Of a stretch of 64,000 nt of DNA, positions 1 to 8,076 are shown in pieces. This DNA is from Paenibacillus phyllosphaerae (GTDB lineage: Bacteria > Bacillota > Bacilli > Paenibacillales > Paenibacillaceae), in the NCBI RefSeq assembly GCF_014192105.1, contig NZ_JACHXK010000025.1, positions 16,708 to 80,707 of the forward strand, read 5' to 3'. The notes beneath the pieces were generated by a model. It searched no databases. It had not been told where the DNA came from and was given only the letters and a program-made list of their open reading frames with translations. The position numbers and the translations under genes are program-made. Each line of letters opens with the position of its first letter. The stretch's first letter is position 1.

Positions 1-1675
1 CCAAATAACCGCCGGCTTCGTTTTTACTCAGTCCTTCGCTGGTATTGAAATTTTCTGCTTTCAAGTTGGCGTATGCATCCGTTGCTGTCGGATCCGTCGT
101 CGTGAATTTGAACCAGTTCAAGTTAAAGAGATAATCGTCCTTCGTTTTCGAAAAAACAAGATAGACATCATGCGTGCCGGTAATGGTGCTCTGGTTGCCT
201 TGATCATCCTTCAGCAACGTGACCGCGTCGATATAGTTGTTCCAGCCGCCGGTTCCTTCTACTCGGAGCGTCCCGACTTTCGGGCCGTCTAGCGCGTCCA
301 GCCTAATCTCGATATTCCCTCCGCCGGTACCGCTAGCCGCGCGGGCAATAAAGCCGATCGCGCCATTAGAGCCGAAGTTCACGTTCTTGTACGCTGCAAA
401 ATAACCCGGCTGAATGCCGCCTAACTGAAGCGAGCCTTCCAAAGCCCCTTCCAATACGAACCCTGTACCGCTGTTATAACGTTCGGCTTCGATTTTATTG
501 AAGGGATCCTTCGCCGCGTACCGAAGCGGGGCTTCTTGGGGCGCGATCGCGGTTAACGCTTGAACGGCGCTTGCCGATGACCACGATTCGTATGTACCGG
601 CGAGCAGTTGCCCAGCCCAGTTGCCGTCGACGATGGACTCCCCGTTCTTATGGCTCCATGCCATCTCCGTATTGAATGCTGCCCAGTCGTTAAAGCTGCT
701 GCGGAATGACGCGTATTTGCTGTCCGTTTGCGAAGCCAATACATCTTGAAGATAGCCCAGGTTGCGCATCAAGATGGTTTTGCCGCCCTTCAGATCGCCG
801 TTCGGACCTTCGTAATTCAATAGTCCGTTCGCGTCGACCAGACGCGTCATCGTAAATTGAGCCGCTTCTACCGCATCATCGAGATAGACCGCGTTGCCCG
901 TGGCCTGATACAACCCGACAGCCGCGCCGATGAACGTGGCCTGATTGTAATGCGTAGCGTCTGGAATAGGTCCATTCTCGACTTCGATCCGGTCGAAAAT
1001 CTTCCCGTTGCCGTCGGTCAGCATCGTTTTGCCCCACTTGAAAATCCGGGTCGCCGCATCGAGATAACGTTGCTCGCCCGTAATGTTGTAGAGATAGACC
1101 GCCGCTTGGGCTGCCGGAAAATTGATGCAGGCATTCTTGGTCGAATGATCGCTGTTCAGCCACCAGATCCCGCCGCTAGCAAAGCTGTCGTCCCACTGCG
1201 TATCGTAGACAAAGTCAAAATGATATTGGGCTTGTTCCAAATACTTGGTATCGCCGGTGATTTGATAGGCTCGGGCTGCGCCCATGGCCCACCACATAAT
1301 ATCGTCATTGAACGGATTATTGGTCCAATCCTCGCCGTATTGGGCGACGGTGCCCTCGTAGAGATCATCGATCTGGGCGCGAAGCTGCGCTTTCAGCGCC
1401 GGGTCGTTCGTGTGCTGGTAAGCATCCATAACCAGTTCCCACAGTTCGGCCTCTACCCAGAAATCCTGATGATTGCTGTGTTTCGAGTCTTTCCAGAACA
1501 TCTTGGCGCCCGGATCCCAGAACTTTGCATTGAATGCCTGGATCGCCGTTTCGGCATCGGATGAAGTAAAGGCGTGAGCGGTTGAATGGCCGAACGCCGG
1601 CGTCGCCGTGAGCGACAGAGCCGCGATCAGCGGAACGGTGACCAGTCTTAGCAGCTTCTTCTTCATAGCGGACAT
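1..1675 (-). CDS. Secreted GH76 alpha-1,6-mannanase with CBM6-like modules (3' end outside window)
   Basis: Extracellular glycoside hydrolase expected to cut alpha-1,6-mannan, the backbone of yeast and fungal mannans. The frame runs from the ATG at 1675 to the window edge, so only the first 558 residues are seen. Residues 1-35 form a Sec signal peptide ending AHA. The GH76 domain spans about 40-365 and has the adjacent Asp-Asp pair D124-D125 (NPFNDDIMWW), the catalytic pair of the family. A CBM6/CBM35-like module starts near residue 390 (KIEAERYNSG) and a second starts near 537 and is cut off. GGAGG sits 7 nt before the chosen start; an ATG three codons later is the alternative. The gene appears monocistronic, with its own promoter and a cre-like site upstream. 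GH76 is confident; the exact CBM family is less so. Confidence 0.88.
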   Translation of the reverse strand, partial: MSAMKKKLLRLVTVPLIAALSLTATPAFGHSTAHAFTSSDAETAIQAFNAKFWDPGAKMFWKDSKHSNHQDFWVEAELWELVMDAYQHTNDPALKAQLRAQIDDLYEGTVAQYGEDWTNNPFNDDIMWWAMGAARAYQITGDTKYLEQAQYHFDFVYDTQWDDSFASGGIWWLNSDHSTKNACINFPAAQAAVYLYNITGEQRYLDAATRIFKWGKTMLTDGNGKIFDRIEVENGPIPDATHYNQATFIGAAVGLYQATGNAVYLDDAVEAAQFTMTRLVDANGLLNYEGPNGDLKGGKTILMRNLGYLQDVLASQTDSKYASFRSSFNDWAAFNTEMAWSHKNGESIVDGNWAGQLLAGTYESWSSASAVQALTAIAPQEAPLRYAAKDPFNKIEAERYNSGTGFVLEGALEGSLQLGGIQPGYFAAYKNVNFGSNGAIGFIARAASGTGGGNIEIRLDALDGPKVGTLRVEGTGGWNNYIDAVTLLKDDQGNQSTITGTHDVYLVFSKTKDDYLFNLNWFKFTTTDPTATDAYANLKAENFNTSEGLSKNEAGGYL

Positions 1676-1840
1676 CAGATAACCTCCATTGTCGATATTT
1701 TAAGGGAGAAGCCCGCGGGTCTTCAGAGATCCCGACGGATACGGTAAAAGTAATTCAGATGAAGCCAAATTCCTGTCTATCGTGCTCCAACTGTCACCTC
1801 ACTTCCATTCATCCTTCATATGTCAGCCTCACCATCATGT

Positions 1841-1888
1841 CTTAAGCGCTTACATTTTCAATTTAATATTATATCGAGATTATGTCAA
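1841..1888 (-). promoter_or_regulatory. SigA-type promoter with overlapping cre (CcpA) site for the GH76 gene
   Basis: On the minus strand TTGACA (1883-1888) and TAAATT (1860-1865) are separated by 17 nt. Five nt downstream lies TGTAAGCGCTTAAG (1841-1854), matching 12 of 14 positions of the CcpA operator consensus and containing the perfect palindrome TAAGCGCTTA. A cre at the transcription start would act by blocking initiation, so glucose repression of the mannanase is expected. A LacI-family mannan regulator is an alternative binder. The rest of 1676-2168 shows no gene. Confidence 0.65.
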
Positions 1889-2168
1889 TATACTATATGG
1901 TTTAAAATGTTATGTCATTTGTTCCGTTGACTAACCCAACGGAATTTGGGACAAACATTCCGGACGACCACTCGAGATCGCGAATTTAGGGACCTAAGCC
2001 GACTCTAACAAGCATGTATTAACCTAGAGTTGATATATCATTTCGGTTATCATGAAGCTCTCCCTAGGCAGCTTCCCGCTTGATTGAGCTTAATGATTTA
2101 TCTTCTGGGCATGCCAAAGAACCCCCGCGAATTCTCAGGAGTTCCATGGGTAATTTGCGAGAATGCGG

Positions 2169-2909
2169 TTAACAAATGCAGGTCTTTTTCTTGCTGCCGA
2201 TTCGGCCCATCGCCTCGATCTTACCGATATATTCCGTTGCAAGCGGCACTTTGCATGCCGTATTGCCGACGTCCACATGCACTTTGCCGACCGCTTCGGC
2301 GACTGCCTTCGCTTCCTCCGTTAATGCCTCAACGTATGCGCCGACCGAGATAACGAACGTATTCATCACATAGCGGACCCAGTTGCGCTCGCCGTGAATG
2401 GAGTCGCGCACTCTGATCAAATAACCGCGTATCGTCTCCATGTCGAGCGCTTCGTCTGGCGCAACCGATACATAATTAGCATACGTGCTCCATCCGCTTA
2501 CGGCGACCAGTTCCTCCGGCGATTCAATCCACTCCACCGCCAGTTCAACCGCATACGGACTTTCCGCGGCTACCCTCGCTACCGTATACTCGGCGAGCGA
2601 ATGCCAATTGGCTCCCGTTACCCAATGCTGCAACTGTTCTTTGGTAATCGTCTTCGGATTGACGCTAAGCCCTGCCAGGTACATCGCATCGTAATTGCCG
2701 GATTCATACAGCCGCAGAGCGAGAGCTTGGTCTTTCTTGACATGCTTAACGAGCTTCTTCATGTCCCCGATTTTGACGCCAAAGAACGGCTCTTTCGCGC
2801 CATGGCGAATATACGTGCTTTTCGTCTGTTCGCTGCCCATGCCAGCCAATGCCTGCATGGTTTCTTCATAGGTCATCTCTTGTTCACGCTCCTGAACATA
2901 TTCGGCCAT
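2169..2909 (-). CDS. DNA alkylation repair protein (AlkD-like, HEAT-repeat)
   Basis: Resembles the small AlkC/AlkD-like DNA glycosylase group (COG4912), alpha-helical repeat proteins that remove alkylated bases from DNA without flipping them. Family landmarks visible are the N-terminal segment ending IRHGAKEPFFG and the helix beginning DMKKLVKHVKKD; the length (235-246 aa) fits. The long frame starts at 2909, but an in-frame ATG at 2876 (reading MTYEETM) has AGGAG 12 nt upstream and matches the usual N-terminus of this family, so the shorter form is more likely. The C-terminus ends in a Lys-rich tail with two cysteines (KKKTCIC). It lies 22 nt downstream of the DHFR-family gene on the same strand, so co-transcription is possible although no functional link is apparent. 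Confidence 0.78.
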   Translation of the reverse strand: MAEYVQEREQEMTYEETMQALAGMGSEQTKSTYIRHGAKEPFFGVKIGDMKKLVKHVKKDQALALRLYESGNYDAMYLAGLSVNPKTITKEQLQHWVTGANWHSLAEYTVARVAAESPYAVELAVEWIESPEELVAVSGWSTYANYVSVAPDEALDMETIRGYLIRVRDSIHGERNWVRYVMNTFVISVGAYVEALTEEAKAVAEAVGKVHVDVGNTACKVPLATEYIGKIEAMGRIGSKKKTCIC

Positions 2910-2931
2910 AATCTCAATAACTTAAGCTCGT

Positions 2932-3546
2932 TCACATGCTACCGAATGACGGTTTTCCCACAAGTTGGTAGCGCAATAGAACCGCCCCTTTGGAGAACGT
3001 TCTGGATTCAATCAATTGCAGGGCCGTCGGTAGCGTACCCTCACCGAAGAATCGTTTTCCCTTCCCGAGCAATACAGGAAACTGCCAGATGTTCATTCGG
3101 TCAATAAGCTCATGTCGTAACAATGTCTGGACCAGGTCGCTGCTGCCGGCAACGTGCACCTCCGCGTACCGTTCCTTCAACAAAGGCACGCTTGCGGTTA
3201 GATCATCGTCGATCAGCTTTGTATTATTCCAATCAACTTTGGTCAATGTCCGGGATGCGACGTATTTGGGTCTCTCGTTCATCAGCTTGGTGAACGGGTT
3301 TGTATCTGGCGCCTGCGGCCAGTAAGACGCAAAGTTTTCGTACGTCTTACGACCGATCAACAGAGCGTCGAGGCTCGCATAATCAGCCGCGATTATTTGT
3401 CCGGACTCCGGATCTGTATACGGTTCCTGCCACCCGCCATAGCCGAATCCCCCATCACGGTCTTCATCAGGCGACCCGGGAGATTGAATGACGCCATCCA
3501 AGGTCATGAACATATGCACAACGAGTTCTCCCATTTTGCTGTTCAT
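2932..3546 (-). CDS. Dihydrofolate reductase family protein (RibD C-terminal domain type)
   Basis: A 204-residue protein of the YyaP/RibD-C family, which shares the DHFR fold and binds NADPH; most members are uncharacterised reductases and are not the housekeeping DHFR. Visible hallmarks are the opening MFMTLDGVIQSPG, the central LLIGRKTYENFASYWP, the nucleotide-binding stretch VHVAGSSDLVQTLL and the C-terminal PVLLGKGKRFF. The start has AAAGGA at a suitable distance. It is probably the first gene of a two-gene unit with the AlkD-like gene. The substrate cannot be named from sequence. Confidence 0.85.
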   Translation of the reverse strand: MNSKMGELVVHMFMTLDGVIQSPGSPDEDRDGGFGYGGWQEPYTDPESGQIIAADYASLDALLIGRKTYENFASYWPQAPDTNPFTKLMNERPKYVASRTLTKVDWNNTKLIDDDLTASVPLLKERYAEVHVAGSSDLVQTLLRHELIDRMNIWQFPVLLGKGKRFFGEGTLPTALQLIESRTFSKGAVLLRYQLVGKPSFGSM

Positions 3547-3627
3547 CCTTTCCTATTAAAGCTGTTTATGGAGTATCTATATCCTGCATTTTAGGACATT
3601 TCAGGTCGGATTGTTTCTTACAAATTG

Positions 3628-3868
3628 CTAATCTAATCTGCCCTTTCGTTGAATAGCGGCGGATTTATGATGAATAGCAGGCGAGTAAAATACGTCGCTA
3701 TGCATATGCTTGATTTTGTCCCAGTTGCCAGGGGTCATCGTATCTGGTGAGCGGTGCTCCAAAATGGCCTGATAGAAGTACGCTTGGCACCAGACCTTTA
3801 TCCGTGTAAAAGCGCACTGCGTGCTCGGTGAGTCCCGTTATTCGAGCAGCTTCTTTGACTGTATGCAT
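3628..3868 (-). pseudogene. MerR-family regulator remnant
   Basis: From ATG 3868 (AGGGGG 7 nt upstream) the first 28 codons read as a MerR-type winged-helix start (HTVKEAARITGLTEHAVRFY). The homology stops after KGLVPS near 3783, and this frame ends at the TAG at 3698-3700. In the next frame an unrelated coding-like stretch (NWDKIKHMHSDVFYSP) runs to a stop at 3628. A complete MerR protein has about 110 or more residues and an effector domain, so this is a truncated, frame-broken gene. It is divergent from an aldo/keto reductase pseudogene, and a MerR-type operator still lies between them. Confidence 0.7.
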
Positions 3869-3904
3869 GTGAAATCCCCCTAGAAAAACAAGTTTTATAA
3901 CAAC

Positions 3905-3935
3905 TTGACTTCGTGTAACACGAAGGTTCTAAGCT
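3905..3935 (+). promoter_or_regulatory. MerR-type promoter with 19-bp spacer and dyad operator
   Basis: TTGACT (3905-3910) and TAAGCT (3930-3935) are 19 bp apart, the overlong spacer typical of MerR-activated promoters. The spacer holds an exact dyad, CTTCGTGT-A-ACACGAAG (3909-3925). It points at the aldo/keto reductase remnant at 4040 and lies just upstream of the divergent merR remnant, so it is the classical regulator/target arrangement surviving after both genes decayed. Confidence 0.7.
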
Positions 3936-4039
3936 GAGTGTAACGCAAACGGGTCGTAACTGGAATCCCCGTGATAGCGCCTGATTCTGGGGGTTAGCGC
4001 CGCTTGCTGTTATACATTTGAACACTGGGAGGAATTACA

Positions 4040-4856
4040 ATGCAATCCGTTACATTAAACAATGGTGTGAAAATGCCGATCATTGGCTTCGGTGTTTACC
4101 AAGTTCCTGATGCTGAAGAATGCGAGAAAGTCGTATAGGAAGCGCTAATGGCCGGTTACCGCCTAATCGATACTGCCTCCGGTTATCTGAATGAGGAAGC
4201 GGTGGGCCGCGCGATCAAGCACAGTGGTATACCGCGTGAGGAGTTGTTCATTACAACCAAGCTTTGGGTTCAGGATGCCAGCTACGAGAGTGCCAAGCTG
4301 GCGTTTGCCAAATCCCTAAAGAAGCTCCAGCTTGACTGTCTGGATTTATATCTTATCCATCAACCTTTCGGGGATTACTACGGCGCTTGGCGTGCGATGG
4401 AAGACCTGTACCGTGAAGGCAAAATCAGGGCGATCGGAGTCAGCAATTTCCTGCCTGACCGTTTGATGGACCTTATCGTGCATAACGAAATCATGCCTGC
4501 CGTCAATCAGGTCGAAACGCATCCGTTCTACCACCAGAACGAGAGCGCCGCTTTATGAAAGAGCAAGGAGTGCAGCACCAGTCGTGGGCGCCATTCGCTG
4601 AAGGACTTAACAACTTGTTCGGGAACGAAGTGTTGGCCTCGATCGCGGAAAAACACGACAAGTCCGTCGCCCAAGTCGTGCTTCGCTGGCTCGTTCAGCG
4701 TGGAGTCGTTGTAATTCCGAAGTCGGTGAATAAGGAACGATCGTCGAGAACTTTAACATTTTCGATTTTGAATTGAGCACGGACGACATCGAACAAATTT
4801 CCACGCTCGATACGCGGAAAAGTCTTTTCTTATCGTACCGCGATCCGTTGGGGTGA
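4040..4856 (+). pseudogene. Aldo/keto reductase pseudogene (nonsense plus two frameshifts)
   Basis: A complete-length NADPH-dependent aldo/keto reductase frame can be reassembled from ATG 4040 (GGGAGG 7 nt upstream) to TGA 4854-4856. It begins with VTLNNGVKMPIIGFGVYQVP and contains the YRLIDTASGY active-site region, LYLIHQP and AIGVSNF, all diagnostic of the family. An in-frame TAG at 4136-4138 stops translation after 32 codons, a one-base deletion near 4553 shifts the frame, and another shift near 4738 separates VVIPKSVNKER from the C-terminal DFELSTDDIEQ. With three independent lesions this is not a functional gene. It was probably the target of the neighbouring MerR-type regulator. Confidence 0.88.
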
Positions 4857-4884
4857 ATACGGCCGTTTATACATGATTATGTTA

Positions 4885-5592
4885 CTAAAACAAATCCTGG
4901 AGATCCCGATTCGGCGTTCCGGTATTCCCCTTCAAAAAATACTCATAGTTGCCGAACCTCTTCAGCGCCTCTTGGTCGGGCAGCCATACCCACTCGTCAA
5001 TTTCCGTCTGGCAACGATGGGCACGAAACGCAGCCAGCTTCGCTTCCAAAAAGGCATGAACGTCGATTCTAATCACATCCTTACGGGTATACCCGAACCG
5101 CTCCGGATGGTTCATCATATCGCCGAACGTAATGAAATATAAATGGCTGCGATGTCCTGTCCGCTTATGAGCGGCGGTCGTTGCTTTTCCGATTGCGCAA
5201 TGATCCGGATGCCCGCCCAGCCGTTCGTGAAAAGTAAGCACGACATCAGGATCAATATCACGGATGAGAGCGGATACTCGTGCAATCAGGCTCTCCTCAT
5301 CGGCAAACTCCACCATCTTGTCGCGGATATCAAAAAAATGAAGCTGCTCGATGCCCAAGCACGTACAAGCTTGCCGCAGCTCCAATTCGCGGGCAGCGGG
5401 CAGCGATTCCCGGTTGAGATAAGGCGGATTCCCCATGCGTCGTCCCATCTCCCCTCGAGTGGCGCTGACCAGCGTAATCTCAACGCCCTGGCTAGCGTAT
5501 TTTGCGAGCGTTCCCCCGCAGATAAACGACTCGTCGTCAGGATGGGCAAAAACCGCCAGGATCTTTCGCGTGTTTTGATCAGGGATAGTCAT
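4885..5592 (-). CDS. bshB2: Bacillithiol biosynthesis deacetylase BshB2
   Basis: PIG-L/LmbE-family zinc deacetylase expected to remove the acetyl group from GlcNAc-malate in bacillithiol synthesis, or to deacetylate related thiol conjugates. The metal-binding motif AHPDDE is near residue 16 and the second ligand motif GGHPDHCA is in the middle; the length of 235 aa fits BshB. The upstream yojF overlaps it by four bases (ATGA) with AAAGGAG before the ATG, giving the yojF-yojG(bshB2) order known from Bacillus. BshB1 and other LmbE proteins share the zinc motif, but the YojF neighbour favours BshB2. Confidence 0.85.
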   Translation of the reverse strand: MTIPDQNTRKILAVFAHPDDESFICGGTLAKYASQGVEITLVSATRGEMGRRMGNPPYLNRESLPAARELELRQACTCLGIEQLHFFDIRDKMVEFADEESLIARVSALIRDIDPDVVLTFHERLGGHPDHCAIGKATTAAHKRTGHRSHLYFITFGDMMNHPERFGYTRKDVIRIDVHAFLEAKLAAFRAHRCQTEIDEWVWLPDQEALKRFGNYEYFLKGNTGTPNRDLQDLF

Positions 5593-5897
5593 TCCGGAAA
5601 CGGCTCCTTTCCTAAGTGAAGCGCAACGTTCAACCGACCTCTATCGTCATACCCGGCCAGCAAAAGCTTGTTCTCATCTGCCTCATAATGCGTGAGCGCT
5701 TCCATTCGCAGCCAGCCATGCCCATCGAAACGAAGAGCCACACGGAAAGGGCCTTCCCCCGCTATAAACGATTGGGTAACATGCACCTTAAAATTGCGTA
5801 CGAATACGAATGCAGTGGCCTCGCTATGGATATACGCATCCGACCCGATGAAGCCCTGCAATACTGCTTCGACCTTTGATTTGCTTATTTGGATCAT
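5589..5897 (-). CDS. yojF: YojF family protein (DUF1806)
   Basis: Small cytosolic protein of 102 aa in the DUF1806/YojF family, found almost always directly before bshB2 in Bacillales. Its biochemical role is unknown; genomic coupling suggests an accessory part in bacillithiol metabolism. Recognisable segments are the YIHSEATAFVFVRNF region and RFDGHGWLRMEALTHYE. The start at 5897 has GAGGGAG about 12 nt upstream, somewhat far. The stop overlaps the bshB2 start, so the two are translationally coupled. Confidence 0.85.
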   Translation of the reverse strand: MIQISKSKVEAVLQGFIGSDAYIHSEATAFVFVRNFKVHVTQSFIAGEGPFRVALRFDGHGWLRMEALTHYEADENKLLLAGYDDRGRLNVALHLGKEPFPE

Positions 5898-5961
5898 CTA
5901 CTTCTGTGCTCCCTCGTGACTAGAATACGAAATGACAGGCTTCTTCGTATATTATACAAGA

Positions 5962-6000
5962 AAGAGCTTAAACGTTTGCAGCCCGCAAAGTTAAGCTCTT
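5962..6000 (-). terminator. Probable terminator of the C1q-like gene
   Basis: A 10-bp inverted repeat, AAGAGCTTAA (5962-5971) and TTAAGCTCTT (5991-6000), lies downstream of the minus-strand gene ending at 6055. On that strand it is followed by TTTCTTG. The loop is long (19 nt) and the stem AT-rich, so the strength is uncertain. Confidence 0.45.
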
Positions 6001-6054
6001 CAAAACATAAATATCAATATTAGGTTATATAGTAAATACGGACTTGACCTCACA

Positions 6055-6627
6055 TTAAATTCTTGCCCCTTGGAAGGCTGTGAATACTTGGTTGCCGAAG
6101 TCCGAAAGGAATATTTGTCCTTCCCTATTCGCGGTAAATATGATTTCAACTCGATCTCCAGCACCCAGCCTGAGAATAGGGCTTATTTGTACGGAGAAAG
6201 CAGCAGTAGGAACGAAATTTTTTAAAGTCGTAGCTACCACGGCATTGTTTACTAGCACATTCATTGAGATCGAAGTGAGTTGGTTCGTAACAGCTGGGCC
6301 AAATACCACACTGGAATTAATCGTATATATACCCGTTTGTTTGGGAACAAACGTACTTGAAGTTGAACCATATTCATTGTTTAAATCAAATTGTTCGTTC
6401 GTAAATTGAATTTTAGTTCTAGCAAACGGTAATATCGCTTGATTGTTACTAGCTAACGCTCTAAAGGCTGACCCCGTAACTAAGGCTGAAACTGGTTTTT
6501 TAGAAGTTTTTTTAGCCGTTCTTTTGTTTACGCTATTCCTGCTAGTTAAAGCCCCAGAAGTTGGCTTCGTTCTAGAAGATTTTTGGGTTACCTTATTCCT
6601 AGTAACCAATTTCCCCTTATTATTCAT
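6055..6627 (-). CDS. C1q/TNF-like fold protein (BclA C-terminal type) with basic N-terminus
   Basis: About 190 residues. The N-terminal third is Lys/Arg/Ser/Thr-rich (TRNKVTQKSSRTKPTSG) and likely disordered. From about residue 65 the sequence has the alternating beta pattern of the C1q/TNF jelly-roll fold found at the C-terminus of exosporium BclA proteins: FNNEYGSTSSTFVPKQTGIY is close to their consensus, followed by an LRLGAGDRVEIIF strand and a terminal FTAFQGARI. There is no collagen-like GXY region and no signal peptide. A spore-surface role is an inference from the fold; phage or surface-display proteins also use it. The frame can begin with GTG at 6636, but the ATG at 6627 is preferred; the ribosome site (GAGTGG) is weak. 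Confidence 0.7.
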   Translation of the reverse strand: MNNKGKLVTRNKVTQKSSRTKPTSGALTSRNSVNKRTAKKTSKKPVSALVTGSAFRALASNNQAILPFARTKIQFTNEQFDLNNEYGSTSSTFVPKQTGIYTINSSVVFGPAVTNQLTSISMNVLVNNAVVATTLKNFVPTAAFSVQISPILRLGAGDRVEIIFTANREGQIFLSDFGNQVFTAFQGARI

Positions 6628-6762
6628 AAGAACCACTCACTTTTCATCGTATTTAACCCTTACGATATAAATACTATGAATCTATGAAAAAATAGAAACG
6701 GACAAGAGTGGATTATGTACATATTCGGTGGAAATGAAGGATTAGACTGGAATCGTATAAGC

Positions 6763-7557
6763 TTATAGTATGGACTGAATGATGCCGCCTTCGACGCGCT
6801 GAGCGTGGCCATTGATGGCACCGGCATTGACCGAACTCAGGAAGACAATGGTATCGGCTACTTCTTCTACGGTTGCAAAACGCTGAATTAGGGATGTAGG
6901 TGTGCTATCTTGGAAGTATTCTCGAATGAAAGGTTCCAGCTCCTGGCCTTTCTCTTGAGCCAAGTCGGTAATAAACTTTGCGAATCCTTCCGTCCACGTC
7001 GGACCCGGAAGTACGGAATTGACCGTTACGCCAGTACCTTTGGCCAATTCGGCCAATCCTCGGGAGAGCGTAATTAGGGACGTTTTCGAAACGCCATAGG
7101 GTATCAATTCCGGGTATGGCTTGATCCCTGCCTCGCTGGCAAGATTAATGATTCGACCCCAATTTCGCTCTATCATGCCGGGGAGGAAAGCACGGGAAAG
7201 TCTTACGGCACTCAGCACATTCGTCTGATAATAGTCGATCCACTCCTCATCGGTAACGTCTGCGAACGGTTTGACTTCGAATATCCCCGTATTGTTCACT
7301 AGCACGTCCAGCGAACCGATTTCGTTTACTTTCTCCACCAGCAACTGGCTTTCTTCCGCCTTGGACACATCAGCCGCAATACCGTACACCGTGCCGAATG
7401 CCGCCAACTCCTGGACGGCTGCGTTTACGCCCTTCTCCGTTCTGCCGTTGATAATGACGCGGGCACCTTCCTGCAGAAAGCTTATCGCGGTCCCCTTTCC
7501 GATGCCTCCGGTTGAACCTGTAACAAGAACCAACTTATCTTTCAATCCTAATTCCAT
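6763..7557 (-). CDS. Short-chain dehydrogenase/reductase
   Basis: Classical SDR of 264 aa, a cytosolic NAD(P)-dependent oxidoreductase. The TGSTGGIG nucleotide-binding motif is near residue 14, LVNNTG near 88, the catalytic Ser is in INLASEAG, and the YGVSK Tyr-Lys pair follows; the PGPTWTEGF loop after them is typical. GGAGG lies 7 nt before the ATG. It is divergent from an HxlR regulator across a 156-bp region packed with GTAC dyads, a common arrangement in which the regulator senses electrophile or oxidative stress and controls the oxidoreductase. The substrate is unknown. Confidence 0.88.
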   Translation of the reverse strand: MELGLKDKLVLVTGSTGGIGKGTAISFLQEGARVIINGRTEKGVNAAVQELAAFGTVYGIAADVSKAEESQLLVEKVNEIGSLDVLVNNTGIFEVKPFADVTDEEWIDYYQTNVLSAVRLSRAFLPGMIERNWGRIINLASEAGIKPYPELIPYGVSKTSLITLSRGLAELAKGTGVTVNSVLPGPTWTEGFAKFITDLAQEKGQELEPFIREYFQDSTPTSLIQRFATVEEVADTIVFLSSVNAGAINGHAQRVEGGIIQSIL

Positions 7558-7645
7558 ACGATTACCTCCAAATGTTTGTTATGGTTATTACGCTTGCCTT
7601 AAGCTCGAGTTCATTGTAGATCGTTCGAGTAGAATAAAAAAGTAC

Positions 7646-7698
7646 GCACTATTTAGTGCTATAAGTACTTTGTGGTACCATAGGTACAGAAAAGTACC
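7646..7698. promoter_or_regulatory. Candidate HxlR operator cluster
   Basis: Between the divergent SDR and HxlR genes there are three dyads in 53 bp: GCACTA-TT-TAGTGC (7646-7659), AAGTACTT (7663-7670) and GGTAC-AGAAAA-GTACC (7683-7698). Another GGTACC lies at 7674-7679. HxlR/YodB-family regulators bind short dyads of this kind as dimers, so autoregulation plus control of the SDR is expected. Confidence 0.5.
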
Positions 7699-7713
7699 CA
7701 AGGATGTGAACGT

Positions 7714-8070
7714 ATGAAGAAGTATAATATTCCGGTTGAAGCAGCTTTAGAGGTCATTGGCGGTAAATGGAAAGTCGTCATTCTATGCCATTTAATTCTC
7801 GGTACAAGGCGAACCAATCAATTGAAGAGACTCATGCCAGGTATCACGCAAAAAATGCTGACACAGCAATTGCGAGAGCTCGAGAGCGACGGCGTGATCG
7901 AACGAAAAGTGTACAGCCAAGTCCCGCCGATGGTCGAATATACATTGACGGAGTACGGCTGGTCGCTCAAAGATATACTGGATTCGTTGTGCAAGTGGGG
8001 CGAGAATCATATCGTCAAGGTTTACGGAAACAAATACGACGTACTTGAAGAAAGCATTCTGAACGAGTAG
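7714..8070 (+). CDS. HxlR-family transcriptional regulator
   Basis: A 118-residue winged-helix protein of the HxlR family. The signature IGGKWKVVILCHL near residue 15 and the recognition helix region ITQKMLTQQLRELESDGVIERKV are clear. The only Cys residues are Cys25 (VILCHL) and one near the C-terminus (DSLCKWG), so there is no N-terminal YodB/HypR-type redox Cys at residues 6-14. AAGGATG precedes the ATG. It is divergent from the SDR gene, its likely target. Confidence 0.9.
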   Translation: MKKYNIPVEAALEVIGGKWKVVILCHLILGTRRTNQLKRLMPGITQKMLTQQLRELESDGVIERKVYSQVPPMVEYTLTEYGWSLKDILDSLCKWGENHIVKVYGNKYDVLEESILNE

Positions 8071-8076
8071 CCACCA

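Noticed and set aside
857..1564. Plus-strand frame of 235 codons antisense to the GH76 gene
   Set aside because: It lies wholly opposite a well-supported gene, has no ribosome site, and its product matches nothing recognised.
2394..3107. Plus-strand frame of 237 codons spanning the AlkD-like and DHFR-family genes
   Set aside because: It crosses two genuine minus-strand genes in antisense and has no initiation signal.
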